DNA from: an uncultured Saprospiraceae bacterium
GTDB lineage: Bacteria > Bacteroidota > Bacteroidia > Chitinophagales > Saprospiraceae
Direction: 5' to 3'
Length of the DNA: 43,154 nt
Assembly: GCA_938041445.1 (NCBI GenBank)
Contig: CALISO010000013.1
Location: 65,092 to 108,245, forward strand
In this document: piece by piece, positions 25,001-34,195 of the stretch
Layout: every line of letters begins with the position of its first letter
Numbering within the stretch: position 1 is the first letter of the stretch
Notes under the pieces: generated by a model
Told to the model about the DNA's origin: nothing
Database searches by the model: none
Seen by the model: only the letters and a program-made list of their open reading frames with translations
Program-made: the position numbers and the translations under genes

Positions 25001-28000
25001 GGAATTCTCCTTGAGACTAAAAGTCAAAACTTGCCAATCACCATTACCAGTATATTGGATTTGTTCACTTCTAATACCACCAAAGTTACCATCTTCATTC
25101 TGCCAAAGAAGTTCTGTTATTCCATTTGTTTCTGCCTTGAGTTTTATCTGAATGTAGTCGAGACTATCACCAGCGAATGTCGTGTAGGGACTGACAAGGT
25201 AACCATCAGTTGATGTCATTTCGCCTTTGAATACTCCACCTGATACTTCATCTTGGTCTATACCAATAACACTCCACCAATCTTCAAGATTACCATCTTC
25301 ATTAAACTCGGATCCAAAGTCACAAACTTGATATGGGTTCCTGCCAAGTGCTATCTCTTCTGCATAATCTTTACCATCTCCATCATTATCTCCTGCCATA
25401 TCATCAATTAAACCGATGAAGGTATTGACCACTGCATACCAATCAATCTCAAAGTCATCTTCTGTCGCTGTGAGCCTTAGATGGTGTAGTCCTTCATTCA
25501 ATATAAATGGTTCTGTATTGACATGTTGATACTTAGTGCCATTAAGATCCCAAGATTGTTGGTGCACTTCTTCCCCATCAATATTCAATGCTATTCCACA
25601 ACGTTGAGATTCTGACTTTACCTTGAGTTGGAGTTTGTATTCTTGGGTCTGAGGTACGTGGAAGGTATATGTCCAGTATTCTCCCCTACTAATTTTGTGG
25701 ATACCTGATTTACCAGAGAGTCCAGTCTCAGAATATGAAAGCTCTGTCACTTCTCCATGCCGGATCACATCACCTGCCGAAGTATGTGGCTGATATCGCC
25801 CACCTGGTTCTGAGATGGCATTAATTGGATTGGGAGCCAACTCACCCATCTCAAGGTAGGCTCGATATTGTCCTCCATAGTCGTAATGCTCTGCTTCGAT
25901 AATAGCATTAATACTATTCGGGACACCACTGTAAGGGAGAAATTGATCTTCGTAATTTGTTTTTGCTTGAATTGTATTTCCAGAAGCCGTGATAATTCTT
26001 ACAACCTTGCTTGCCTCATAGACTTCATCATTAGGTTCTGGATCATTCTCAGCGACTAACCTTACGTGAAGTAATTCTGTCTGAGAATCCCAGTAGTACC
26101 CAGTTTCTATTTTACCATAGAGCTCACTTATACTCTGACTCTGAATAAAGCCTTCTAGATTAAGTGGCTCACTAGATCCTTCAAACCTACAATCTAAAAC
26201 ATCATTATCTTGGACATATCTAAATGCCAATTGATTAGATGCGCCTATCTGATTGAGCCATCGGAATAGATAATTTCTGCCAAGCTTATGGAAGACTGTA
26301 AATTGATTGGTAGCACCCCATACACTACCGTGTACTCCATGGCCCGCGGACCACTCTGAGTAAATAGAGTTTTCTCCTCCAATACCATTAGCCTTGAGCT
26401 CTACCTTCCCGGGATAAGTTGATAGAGTTGATTGATAACCGATATAGTCTGTATCAAACTGCTCAAAATTGTCGTCGTCGATAAGGTAAGGATGAGAAGG
26501 TACAATGGTACTCTGTGGAATCCCAGTAATTGTCCCATCAACATCTCTGATACATCCTGCCAACCTTACAGGTCTATGAATGTAGTCATCATTATAGGTG
26601 ATAGTATTACTGAATGTACAATTCGCGAAGAAGTCATTGTTCCGATCTGCTGCGCCACCAAACCATCCAAACGTAGACATATGATCTCTATCAAAATCTT
26701 GAAAATGACTATCAAATATTTCGTAACCACCATCATATAAAGAGATCGCTGCGGTGAAGCCTTCATAGTCTTCATCAATTTGAAAGTTGGGTGTAGCACC
26801 TACAAACAAACAATCATACATCCTACCTTTCCAAGAGCTTACTATCATCTGTGGACCAGTACAATCTAACAGTTTTATGTCTCTAAATGTAATATTACCT
26901 GCCGCATCTACAGAGGTACGAGTCCACCATCCACGATCCATTTGATAGCATGTAAAGTCACTCAAGTCAGTCCAGATTCTAACGCCATTTTCTTCTGGAG
27001 TATAGTGAGCATTGGTAATTTGCTCTTGAGTGGAATTATGACTATGGTCAAAATGAAGTCCGGTTCCGACAGAGTGGGCAACATTTCCTGTAAAGGACAG
27101 AATAGGTATCTTACGGGGCTGTATCGCACTACCTTCAGAAAGACCTGTAGGAGATTCTGGTAATCCAAACCAATAGGCAACACCATCACATCCTGCTACA
27201 ACATTGTCATCTATTCGATTATTCGGATTAGTGATCCAGACAGCTGATGGCCCTTGCACTCTATCTTGATGGCGTTGATAATCCGATGGTACAATACCTA
27301 GTGCATTATCAATACCACCTGGAAGTGTATTAGCGTCAAAGTTTATATTCTCAGGTGCATGGGGAGGGACAAAGACATTGGCGACCAGATTCTGAGTTAC
27401 CTGATTAAACTGCTCTACTCCATCTTCTAGAAATATAGCACTACCTGCTATCCTATACACGACATTGTCCGAGACAATAGAAGAGTCAGTGCCATGTATG
27501 ACTATTGCTCTGTTATAGCTTTCGTGAATGCTACAATTTTTGATGTATTCTCCTGTGACATCACCCGCTAAGTGCCAGTGAAATGGATAACGACCAATGT
27601 GGAGTCGTTGTCCCATTCTATAGAATTCGACATCGGAGACTGTAATCGTTCCACTTGCCATTGTCATCATATGCCCTCCATAACCATCAATCTCAGAATT
27701 GACATCTCCACTGATCACAATGTTCCTGCTCAATAGGCCAACCTCAGCACTTAAGTTTACTGTCCAAGATTTTGAATCAGGTCCAGATTTACCATTGGTA
27801 TAAGCATGGGTTCCACTATAGTGTGAGTAAGCAAGTTGCTCTAGAAATTCTATTGTCCTACCATCAGGTGTAACATTGCTAATCGTAAGGACTTCAGTTT
27901 CATCACTAGCTCGAGTCGTAGTTGTGATGATGATTTGCTGACCTTGTTTCCAGTTGACTGATTTATCTAATCGAAGTGATCGTTGTCCAGCTTGAGCTGT

Positions 28001-28492
28001 CACTGCCAGTCTAGTCCACGAGTCATATGGAGTTCCATGTAAACTAGTGACCCCACCTCCCATTGTCGCTATGAACTTATCTCCCATCTGCCCAATCATA
28101 TCACTATCATTGACACCAAGCAATTCTATATGGCATTGTCCGAGATAAGGATTCTCTTCTGTCCCGATTGTCAACCTAGCCTGTTGCCCAACAACTAAGA
28201 TCCACTCCGTCCTAAGTAAAAACATATGGTCAACTGAATGAGAGCTTGGAGTCAATGTCCCATTAATTGTAAGTGTTCTAGCTAAGCTTGTCCCAGCTAG
28301 TGTAACTGTATGTTCGGCCTCAATGGTCACTTCATCCTGTACTGTTGGAATGTTGCCATCGGACCAGGTGCTTGCATCTTGCCATTCTCCACTAGCAATA
28401 GATGTAATCGCATCTGCTGACACTATTGTGACAACATTAGGAAGTAACGAAGTACAAATTATTAATAGAAGTGAAGAAATGGATTTCATCAT
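22034..28492 (-). CDS. Giant T9SS-secreted G8/CEMIP-like beta-helix protein with CBM and calcium repeats
   Basis: 2152 residues. Signal peptide at about 1-27. G8 domain at about 34-125 (SGEWQDASTWSDGNIPT, HTVTLAGTSLARTLTINGTL). A right-handed beta-helix follows at about 160-860; IGRYPFHWHLAGDVTGEYI and SIHESYNRAIVIHGT, then GSAIFLEDGVEQFNQVTQNL, closely resemble CEMIP/TMEM2/PKHD1L1. A CBM6/35-like beta-sandwich covers about 862-1022 (IIEAEHYDYGG, ISRGEYWTYTFHV). Three modules of 167-168 residues start at 1035, 1203 and 1370; each has a DxDGDGK calcium loop, (E)EIALGR(N/D)P and a beta-sandwich. Eleven MopE-like repeats lie at 1543-2065. The sorting domain (2078-2152) starts IFPNPVQDILQV and has Cys2122. 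Known G8/PbH1 relatives bind or degrade hyaluronan, so a glycosaminoglycan-active surface enzyme is possible but unproven. It ends 86 bases after the redoxin gene on the other strand. Confidence 0.9.
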   Translation of the reverse strand: MMKSISSLLLIICTSLLPNVVTIVSADAITSIASGEWQDASTWSDGNIPTVQDEVTIEAEHTVTLAGTSLARTLTINGTLTPSSHSVDHMFLLRTEWILVVGQQARLTIGTEENPYLGQCHIELLGVNDSDMIGQMGDKFIATMGGGVTSLHGTPYDSWTRLAVTAQAGQRSLRLDKSVNWKQGQQIIITTTTRASDETEVLTISNVTPDGRTIEFLEQLAYSHYSGTHAYTNGKSGPDSKSWTVNLSAEVGLLSRNIVISGDVNSEIDGYGGHMMTMASGTITVSDVEFYRMGQRLHIGRYPFHWHLAGDVTGEYIKNCSIHESYNRAIVIHGTDSSIVSDNVVYRIAGSAIFLEDGVEQFNQVTQNLVANVFVPPHAPENINFDANTLPGGIDNALGIVPSDYQRHQDRVQGPSAVWITNPNNRIDDNVVAGCDGVAYWFGLPESPTGLSEGSAIQPRKIPILSFTGNVAHSVGTGLHFDHSHNSTQEQITNAHYTPEENGVRIWTDLSDFTCYQMDRGWWTRTSVDAAGNITFRDIKLLDCTGPQMIVSSWKGRMYDCLFVGATPNFQIDEDYEGFTAAISLYDGGYEIFDSHFQDFDRDHMSTFGWFGGAADRNNDFFANCTFSNTITYNDDYIHRPVRLAGCIRDVDGTITGIPQSTIVPSHPYLIDDDNFEQFDTDYIGYQSTLSTYPGKVELKANGIGGENSIYSEWSAGHGVHGSVWGATNQFTVFHKLGRNYLFRWLNQIGASNQLAFRYVQDNDVLDCRFEGSSEPLNLEGFIQSQSISELYGKIETGYYWDSQTELLHVRLVAENDPEPNDEVYEASKVVRIITASGNTIQAKTNYEDQFLPYSGVPNSINAIIEAEHYDYGGQYRAYLEMGELAPNPINAISEPGGRYQPHTSAGDVIRHGEVTELSYSETGLSGKSGIHKISRGEYWTYTFHVPQTQEYKLQLKVKSESQRCGIALNIDGEEVHQQSWDLNGTKYQHVNTEPFILNEGLHHLRLTATEDDFEIDWYAVVNTFIGLIDDMAGDNDGDGKDYAEEIALGRNPYQVCDFGSEFNEDGNLEDWWSVIGIDQDEVSGGVFKGEMTSTDGYLVSPYTTFAGDSLDYIQIKLKAETNGITELLWQNEDGNFGGIRSEQIQYTGNGDWQVLTFSLKENSNWIGHTIFYCRIDPINQLGNVEIDWVRGACGDIVNTSADDDGDGKSYNEEIALGRDPNSACDMSTEWNSDDYAENWGGFTNLDNISIVDGVFKASASTFDPSINSPDLEIDGSEIKAIKLRLRANANGNAELFWKDANGQFSSQRRAETEYTGGGDWQTVIFDLSNDPNWVNATIYGLRVDPVTSETAFEIDWIRGSCVTHISLTDDLDGDSKTYEQEVILGRNPFDICDFGFEFDHQDSEGWSPSATVNNLSIQAGDLVGFTSNNDGHILSPVFDFEGDEVRAIQLRIKASQNGVAELFWQNEEGSFSGARRIEADYTGNGNYQTITFEVYSESQWNNHSISRLRIDPSNQITRFDIDWIRGYCCTTPPNCATVGTYTDDDLDGFEASLDCDDNNDFINPGSLEVPNNDVDEDCDGIAQQIDQDGDGFSSDVDCDDTNPDINPGQTEIPNNSIDENCDGVILGTDMDLDGYTSDVDCDDLDPTVNPGTEEIPNNDIDENCDGIIESDFVDMDGDGFNSTEDCNDADPSINPDAIEIPNNDIDEDCDGVVSIIDNDQDGYNSDEDCEDDNPMVNPGQEEIPNNDIDENCDGIISIIDIDQDGFNSDEDCDDLDPDISPASVEIPNNQVDENCDGIIEVIDADMDGYNSDEDCDDNNPDINPGQAEIPDNAIDENCDGIFEGMDIDGDGYFGENDCDDLNPNVNIDAIEICDLIDNNCDGNIDEGFTQVTYYQDLDGDGYGDATMPITACLQPSNTVLNPDDCDDTNPNINPASAEIINNAIDENCDGLIEVIDNDQDGFHSDEDCDDNDPFINPLAVEICDNIDNNCNGMIDEGLTVYTLFQDFDQDGFGNPDVFLELCESAADGYVENSADCDDSNPDINPAAEEIVNNAIDENCDGVDLLSSTHQLDNGEINIFPNPVQDILQVTSDISSILEIQLFNTNGQLIFQANGGVSIIDCSQLPVGMYLLKVIDVQSGDFIVERVVVTSK
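22298..23866 (-). repeat. Eleven MopE-like calcium-binding repeats within the G8-protein gene
   Basis: Coding repeat, about 43 residues per unit with some longer ones: DxDxDG(Y/F)xSDxDCDDxxPxxNP, then E(I/V)PNNxIDENCDGI. Each unit has a loop rich in Asp and two Cys (DCDD and ENCDG) that could form a disulfide. Units 8 and 10 end NNC(D/N)GxIDEG and are followed by a linker with Tyr/Phe (VTYYQ, VYTLFQ). The DNA repeats are diverged enough to be stable. Confidence 0.88.
23903..25402 (-). repeat. Three tandem modules (calcium loop plus beta-sandwich) in the G8-protein gene
   Basis: Residues about 1031-1530. Each module opens with a TSP3/EF-like loop (DNDGDGKDYAEEIALGRNP, DDDGDGKSYNEEIALGRDP, DLDGDSKTYEQEVILGRNP), then a Cys, then a beta-sandwich ending (F/V)(E/D)IDW(I/V)RG. 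They resemble carbohydrate-binding modules, but the ligand is unknown. Confidence 0.8.
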
Positions 28493-28564
28493 AGTGAGAG
28501 ACTTTCGTCAAAATAGTTTAGGGTGTATGACTAAGGTAAATGTCCTATGTCTAAAAGGTTGATT

Positions 28565-28572
28565 CAAAGTTA
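28565..28572 (-). promoter_or_regulatory. Possible -7 element for the G8-protein gene
   Basis: Minus strand reads TAACTTTG, exact TAnnTTTG, 72 nt before the ATG at 28492. No TTG at the expected spacing. Confidence 0.3.
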
Positions 28573-28599
28573 AGTTAATTCGGATGCATTTCTTGAAGG

Positions 28600-28626
28600 G
28601 AAACCTTTGATTAACAGAAAGGTTTC
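28600..28626 (-). other. 9-bp hairpin between the PL6-like and G8 genes
   Basis: GAAACCTTT (28600-28608) pairs with AAAGGTTTC (28618-28626), loop GATTAACAG. No T run follows on either strand. It lies 80-106 bases past the stop of the PL6-like gene and may be a 3'-end stabilising structure. The rest of this 213-base gap is unremarkable. Confidence 0.4.
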
Positions 28627-28705
28627 GTCGGGGTATTCCCTGATGTGGTGATAAATACTTTTGGAACTACTACATCTTTCTCCTTTCCGTATACTCACTA
28701 TAACA

Positions 28706-31700
28706 CTATCTTACAACAACTACCCTTTCTACCACAAAATCCCCTGACTGATGATCACCAACTTTCAGTAAATACATTCCTTCTCTTAACTCTGAACAAT
28801 CAACTGTAGATACTCCTACTGCTTGGAAAATAAGTTGTCCGCTGGTATTGTACAATTGCAATTCGAGAGAACTACCCAAGGTGTAATCTACTTGGAGTAA
28901 ATGTTTAACTGGATTTGGATAAAAATTGATTTCGTTACCATTCAGTTCGTGAATACTAGAAATTAAATCCATACCGTCGCAATCTTCGTCGATTGTATTG
29001 TTAGCGATTTCATCTGCATTTGGATTAATATCTGGATTAGAGTCGTCGCAGTCGAGGCTATTATCAGAATATCCAATCGGTATCACTTCTGAGCAAAACT
29101 CTATCGTGGAATTTGGATCTCCAAATCCATCATTATCAAAATCTTGGTAGTAAGTAAACTGAGGGAGCGGGTCGCCTAAGCAGAAGCAATCTTCTGTGTA
29201 GACATCATTGATAGAACAGATGTTACCGTCATCACAAGGGGCTCCAACAACTGCATCTCCACCTACTTCTCCAAGGCAGTCTATCAACTCTCCGTCTAGA
29301 CAGTTACAGTTTTCATCGAATGTCCCGTCTCCAGTATTTTCATTGCCATCATCACAAGATGCACCTAATTCACAGTCTCCATTTGTCATATCTTCTGCAT
29401 CACAGATTCCATCTTCATCTGTATCCTGAAATTGACCAGAGCAATTACAATCTGCATCAAACACATCATTGGTCGTACAGATCTCTCCATCATCACAGAT
29501 TGCGCCTAATTCGCAATCTCCATTTGTGTCATCTTCTGCATCACAGATTCCATCACTATCTGTATCTTGAAATTGCCCAGAGCAATTACAATCTGCATCA
29601 AACACATCATTGATCGTGCAGATCTCTCCATCATCACAACTTGCTCCTAATTCACAGTCTCCATTTGTGTCATCTTCTGCATCACAGATACCATCTTCAT
29701 CCATGTCTTGAATTTGACCAGAGCAGTTACAATCTTCATCGAATATATCATTGATGGTGCAAGGATCGCCATCACTACAAGCTGCACCAATTGTACACTC
29801 ACCAAATGTGTCATCTTCTGCGTCGCAGATACCATCGAGATCAACATCCTGAAATATGCCGATACAATTGCAGTTCTCATCATAGCTATCTTCTTCTGTG
29901 CAGATGTCACCATCATCACAAGCTCCAGCTAACTCGCAATTGCCATCCGTTTCATCGTTAGCATCACAGATTCCGTCTTGGTCTGAATCTAGGAAATGGC
30001 CAACACAGTTACAATCAGAATCGTAGGCGTCATCAATAGTACAGCTATCTCCATCATCACAAGAGGCATTAGGAAATATTGCACTATCTGTATCATCACA
30101 ATCTGCAATAAATACAAATCCATCTTGGTCGAGATCATCATCTAAGGTAAGTGGATCGCAGTCATCATCAATACCATTATAAGGTGTCTCACCTACCCCT
30201 GGATTGATCTGAGGATTATTGTCATCACAATCATCAACAAGTAAAAACCCGTCTTCATCAAGATCATCATCCAATGTCAGGGGATCACAATCTTCATCGA
30301 TAGAATTATAAGCAATCTCTATAGCATCAGGATTGATATCGGGATCTGTATCATCACAGTCTACATCATTAGAGAATCCATCTTGATCAAGATCAATAAT
30401 TGCCGTAGCATCTTCATTATCACAGTTCTCGTCAATGCCATTATCAGGAATATCTATGGCACCTGGATTAATTCCAACATTCGTGTCATCACAATCATCT
30501 GCCAAGACATAACCATCTCTATCGAGATCATCATCTAGTGTAGCGACATTGCAATCATCATTAATACCATTGTACACAATTTCTTGTTGGTCTGGATTGA
30601 CATTTGGATTGCTATCATCACAGTCGCAAGCGGCAATGTATCCATCTTGATCAGCGTCAATATCGTTATCTATCATAGAGCCATCATTCGGTAAGCCTGG
30701 CGTACCTAACTGTGAACCAGCAGAATCATAAACGATGGTAGAAAATGACCAGTTAAATCCATAGTCATTCGCCCGAGCATTCATCACTGATGGATCAACA
30801 CTGAGCATAAATGAAATCTTAGAAGAACTCCCTGCTGGTGGAATACCAATTGCTTCTTCATTGTCTCTACAACTATTCCCTGCACTTGGATTTCCAAGGT
30901 ATTCTCCATAGCCATAGTCGTATCTCACTTCATCTACTAAAGTACCATCAGCCTTAGTTATAATGACTCCATCTGGACAAGCGGTATCACCTGGATCAGC
31001 ATAATTATTCTCATTATTGAATCCTGGTTTTTCATAATCATAGAAGTAATCGAAAACTATTCCACCCTGCGCTTCAGGAATATTGAATCCAGAAAATACA
31101 GCATAACTCTGCGGAGCAATCGTGAACTCATTGATGATGGATACATTATTTGCATTCGAGCCATCTGTCAATATCCAACCATCCATCACAACAGGGTCAC
31201 AGGTCGTATTGTACACTTCAAACCATTCAGTGTGTCCTTCGTCAGGCACCAAGTCAGCACCTGGAGGATTGTTGGGTAAGGCTGCGTCGAGTTGTGCTTG
31301 GGTTGGTTTTTTTGGTCTGTTATAAATTTCTGTAATGATTACTTCACCAGTCCCAGTGTCTGAAAGATCTTCTCCATCATTGGGCATACCGGGTGTACCA
31401 AACTGATTACCACCTTCATCATAAATAATTGTAGAATATGACCAATTCGTTGCAACATCATTACTTATAGAATTGAGAACTTCAGGGTCGGTGCTTAGCA
31501 TCATCGATGTTCGGACTGGACTGCCAGAAGCAGGTATACCACTTGGAGAACTGAAATCTGAACAGTCTATTGCATTCGGATTATCAATGTACTCTCCATA
31601 ACCATAATCGAAGCGAACTTGGTCAACTAAAGTACCATCTCCTTTTGCAATAATAACCCCATCTGGACAAGCCGTAGATCCATTACTAGAGTAGTCATCT

Positions 31701-34195
31701 TCATTATTAAAACTGAGTGATGAATAACTGTAGAAATAATCAAACTCCACTCCACCATGTGCTGCAGGAATTCTAAAACCTGAAAATACCGCATAACTAA
31801 ATGGCTCGATGGCAAAGTTGACAATCGTTGTGACCTGTGATGGATCAGACGCATCCGTCAGTGTCCAACCATTCATATCTATCGTGATACTTGTGGTATT
31901 GTATATTTCAAACCATTCAGTATGTGCTTCGTTTGGAGTGGTATCTTCAACTGTCGGGTTGACAAGTAAGGCGGCATCTAATTGTGCTTGGGTTGGAATT
32001 AATGGTTGATTGTGATACTCTGTAATGATCACTTCTCCTGAACTCATCTCTGGCGGTACAAATCCATCGTTGGCAATTCCAGGGGTTCCAAATTGCTCTC
32101 CTACAGCATCATAGACAATTGTAGAATAAGACCAATTCTCAGCCAAGTCATTTGCAGAAGAATTCATTACTGCTGGATTGACATTGAGCATAAATGACGT
32201 GTACAGTGGAGCCCCTTGAGCTGGAAGATTTATGATCATTTCGTTATCCATACACTCAGAAGAATTAGGATTGTCAAGGTATTCTCCATAACCATAGTCA
32301 TAACTCACAGCATCTACAAGTGATCCATCTCCTCTTGTGATCATCACACCATCAGGACAAGTAGTTGCATTCGGCTCTGAATAGTCACTTTCGTTATTGA
32401 AACTCAAGCTACCATAATCGTAGAAATAGTCAAATTCTAATCCACCTTGTGCTGCTGGAATATTGAATCCAGAAAATACGGCATAGGCATTAGCTTCAAG
32501 CGTAAATGCATCAATCATCACACTATTCTCTGAGTCAGACGCATCGCTAATAATCCAACCATCCATCACAACAGGTGCATTCGTTGTGTTGTATATCTCA
32601 AACCATTCTGTATAACTTTCATTCGGGAATTCACTTGGGCTACCTGGATTATCTGCCAATGCATCTGCAATCTGAGTCATTGATGGTAGCCTTGGTTGGT
32701 TGTGATATTCTGTGATGATCACTTCTCCTGATCCAGTCCCTACACTACTTGTTGCTCCGAATCCAACATTGACACCAACGTCAAAAGATGTAAACGGAAT
32801 ATGTGTACCATTGGCACCAAACTCTTCTGCTCCAGCATCAACATTGCCATCACGATCGCCATTCAGAATATCCTGAGTTAAATAATCGTAATTGCCAATT
32901 GCTGCATCTACTGGCGAACTACCACTTACGATCCTATGGAACATTCCATCATCATTCAATTCAGTTGAATTGAGCTCAGTAAAGTTATTTTCGATGCTAG
33001 AGTTACCAATCGGTGCAGTAAGAATCTGCATAGGATTGAGACTCGTATTAAGCATAATGTTATTCTCCACTATGAGATTGACAGGTGCTAGACTGAGGTC
33101 ACCACCTACATTTGTTCCGATTCTCAATGCATAATCACAATCTACAAATGTGTTATTGATTATCTCTGTATCAATTACTTGAAAGTATCCACTCAATTCA
33201 GAATTTTGTCGACCATTCGTCACATTGATTCCTCCAGTTGCATTAGAAGAAGCTCCATTAGGCTTAAAAGAATTGACTTGTTCGAAGTAGTTGTTGTAGA
33301 CTTTGTGTCTTTCTCCGATGACTCTTATTCCTCCTCCAGATGGATTATCTTCTCCGAAAAAATAATTGCCATAGACTTCACAATCATTTCCGTGTCTTAG
33401 GGTCAACATTCCAGAATTATCTCTGAATGTATTATTGTAGTATTTGTTCTGCCCAGACTTATTGGAGATGATTTCTATCTCGCCAAATATCCGATAGAAG
33501 TAATTAGAATACACTTCTGAATATGAGTCTGACATCGAAGTGGTACTCACACCTATTCTGATCACATCTTGATCATTATCATTATTCAATCCATCGATTG
33601 GTGTCCTTTCGGCAAAATAATTGTGATGGATACTGAGGTAGTCCGGTTCGTTATTCTCGTGGTTATCATTGATGTAACTTCCAATTCCATATTTGCCTGT
33701 AAATGTGTTGTAAGCAACCTCATTATATTGCCCGTCTAAGAATAGCCACTTAAATTTCATTCGCTTTTGATCCTCTGTTCCATTGTAGCTATCAATTTTA
33801 TTATTGATGATTTTACAATAGTTGCAAGGATTCATTTCGAAAACAGGTTCAATGTCGCCACCGCTGACGACTAGATTTTCAGGGTCTTGAAATGTGAGTC
33901 CTGACACCGTGAGATACGATCCCTCCATATAGACTCTAGAGTTACCGGTCATAAGTACTTCACCTGCTTTCTGAGCGGTGATGGTGATGGGTTGTGATTC
34001 AGTCCCATTCTTCCCATCGATATTGATAAAGACATCCTTCCAAGTGCCATTAGCAAGTACAATGGTAGTACCTGGTGATGCAGCATTGATAGCTGCAGAT
34101 AGTTGAGTCGGTGTAGTAACCAATTGTGCCGAAGACACATTGTAAATTAGACAAAGGACTAAAGTGAAGTATAGGGCTGCAGTTCTCAAATTCAT
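28706..34195 (-). CDS. Giant T9SS-secreted PL6/chondroitinase-B-like lyase with three lamin-tail domains
   Basis: 1829 residues. Signal peptide 1-23 (ending VSSAQ). Residues about 25-460 are a PL6-type right-handed beta-helix. The active-site strip reads EIEIISNKSGQNKYY (238-252) then NTFRDNSGMLTLRHGN (255-270); Glu239/Glu241, Lys246 and Arg267 correspond in pattern to the calcium-binding and catalytic residues of chondroitinase B and PL6 alginate lyases. Three lamin-tail domains of about 230 residues follow (starts 489, 719, 949), each with GEVIITE, TEWFE(I/V)YNTT and YAVFSGF. MopE-like units lie at 1177-1377, Cys-rich CDDG units at 1379-1675 and one more MopE unit before the sorting domain (1757-1829, FYPNPVKHLLQV, Cys1800). 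It is probably an exolytic or endolytic lyase of alginate or chondroitin/dermatan type; substrate undecided. Confidence 0.9.
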   Translation of the reverse strand: MNLRTAALYFTLVLCLIYNVSSAQLVTTPTQLSAAINAASPGTTIVLANGTWKDVFINIDGKNGTESQPITITAQKAGEVLMTGNSRVYMEGSYLTVSGLTFQDPENLVVSGGDIEPVFEMNPCNYCKIINNKIDSYNGTEDQKRMKFKWLFLDGQYNEVAYNTFTGKYGIGSYINDNHENNEPDYLSIHHNYFAERTPIDGLNNDNDQDVIRIGVSTTSMSDSYSEVYSNYFYRIFGEIEIISNKSGQNKYYNNTFRDNSGMLTLRHGNDCEVYGNYFFGEDNPSGGGIRVIGERHKVYNNYFEQVNSFKPNGASSNATGGINVTNGRQNSELSGYFQVIDTEIINNTFVDCDYALRIGTNVGGDLSLAPVNLIVENNIMLNTSLNPMQILTAPIGNSSIENNFTELNSTELNDDGMFHRIVSGSSPVDAAIGNYDYLTQDILNGDRDGNVDAGAEEFGANGTHIPFTSFDVGVNVGFGATSSVGTGSGEVIITEYHNQPRLPSMTQIADALADNPGSPSEFPNESYTEWFEIYNTTNAPVVMDGWIISDASDSENSVMIDAFTLEANAYAVFSGFNIPAAQGGLEFDYFYDYGSLSFNNESDYSEPNATTCPDGVMITRGDGSLVDAVSYDYGYGEYLDNPNSSECMDNEMIINLPAQGAPLYTSFMLNVNPAVMNSSANDLAENWSYSTIVYDAVGEQFGTPGIANDGFVPPEMSSGEVIITEYHNQPLIPTQAQLDAALLVNPTVEDTTPNEAHTEWFEIYNTTSITIDMNGWTLTDASDPSQVTTIVNFAIEPFSYAVFSGFRIPAAHGGVEFDYFYSYSSLSFNNEDDYSSNGSTACPDGVIIAKGDGTLVDQVRFDYGYGEYIDNPNAIDCSDFSSPSGIPASGSPVRTSMMLSTDPEVLNSISNDVATNWSYSTIIYDEGGNQFGTPGMPNDGEDLSDTGTGEVIITEIYNRPKKPTQAQLDAALPNNPPGADLVPDEGHTEWFEVYNTTCDPVVMDGWILTDGSNANNVSIINEFTIAPQSYAVFSGFNIPEAQGGIVFDYFYDYEKPGFNNENNYADPGDTACPDGVIITKADGTLVDEVRYDYGYGEYLGNPSAGNSCRDNEEAIGIPPAGSSSKISFMLSVDPSVMNARANDYGFNWSFSTIVYDSAGSQLGTPGLPNDGSMIDNDIDADQDGYIAACDCDDSNPNVNPDQQEIVYNGINDDCNVATLDDDLDRDGYVLADDCDDTNVGINPGAIDIPDNGIDENCDNEDATAIIDLDQDGFSNDVDCDDTDPDINPDAIEIAYNSIDEDCDPLTLDDDLDEDGFLLVDDCDDNNPQINPGVGETPYNGIDDDCDPLTLDDDLDQDGFVFIADCDDTDSAIFPNASCDDGDSCTIDDAYDSDCNCVGHFLDSDQDGICDANDETDGNCELAGACDDGDICTEEDSYDENCNCIGIFQDVDLDGICDAEDDTFGECTIGAACSDGDPCTINDIFDEDCNCSGQIQDMDEDGICDAEDDTNGDCELGASCDDGEICTINDVFDADCNCSGQFQDTDSDGICDAEDDTNGDCELGAICDDGEICTTNDVFDADCNCSGQFQDTDEDGICDAEDMTNGDCELGASCDDGNENTGDGTFDENCNCLDGELIDCLGEVGGDAVVGAPCDDGNICSINDVYTEDCFCLGDPLPQFTYYQDFDNDGFGDPNSTIEFCSEVIPIGYSDNSLDCDDSNPDINPNADEIANNTIDEDCDGMDLISSIHELNGNEINFYPNPVKHLLQVDYTLGSSLELQLYNTSGQLIFQAVGVSTVDCSELREGMYLLKVGDHQSGDFVVERVVVVR
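29171..30061 (-). repeat. Cys-rich CDDG tandem repeats, 141-bp period, in the PL6-like gene
   Basis: Residues 1379-1675. Units begin at 1379, 1426, 1473, 1520, 1567 and 1614, an exact 47-residue (141-bp) period. Pattern: CDDGxxCTxxDxxDxxCNCxG, then DxDxDGICDAEDxTNGDCELGA. Units at 1520 and 1567 are about 90 per cent identical in DNA, which suggests recent duplication. A shorter, altered unit follows at 1614 and a last one at 1654. Confidence 0.9.
30065..30667 (-). repeat. MopE-like calcium repeats in the PL6-like gene
   Basis: Residues 1177-1377, five units of about 40 residues with DxDxDG(Y/F), DCDDxxPxINP and (Y/D)NxIDEDCD. Several use the variant ending CDPLTLDDDLDxDG, shared with the genes at 34322 and 35427 but not with the G8 protein. 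Confidence 0.85.
30680..32731 (-). repeat. Three tandem lamin-tail domains in the PL6-like gene
   Basis: Residues 489-1172, three copies of about 230 residues. Each holds (V/I)IITE, TEWFE(I/V)YNTT, MxGW, YAVFSGFxIP, FDYFY, CPDGV(M/I)I and GTPGxxNDG. Bacterial lamin-tail domains occur in large secreted proteins and are thought to help binding or surface placement. Confidence 0.87.
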
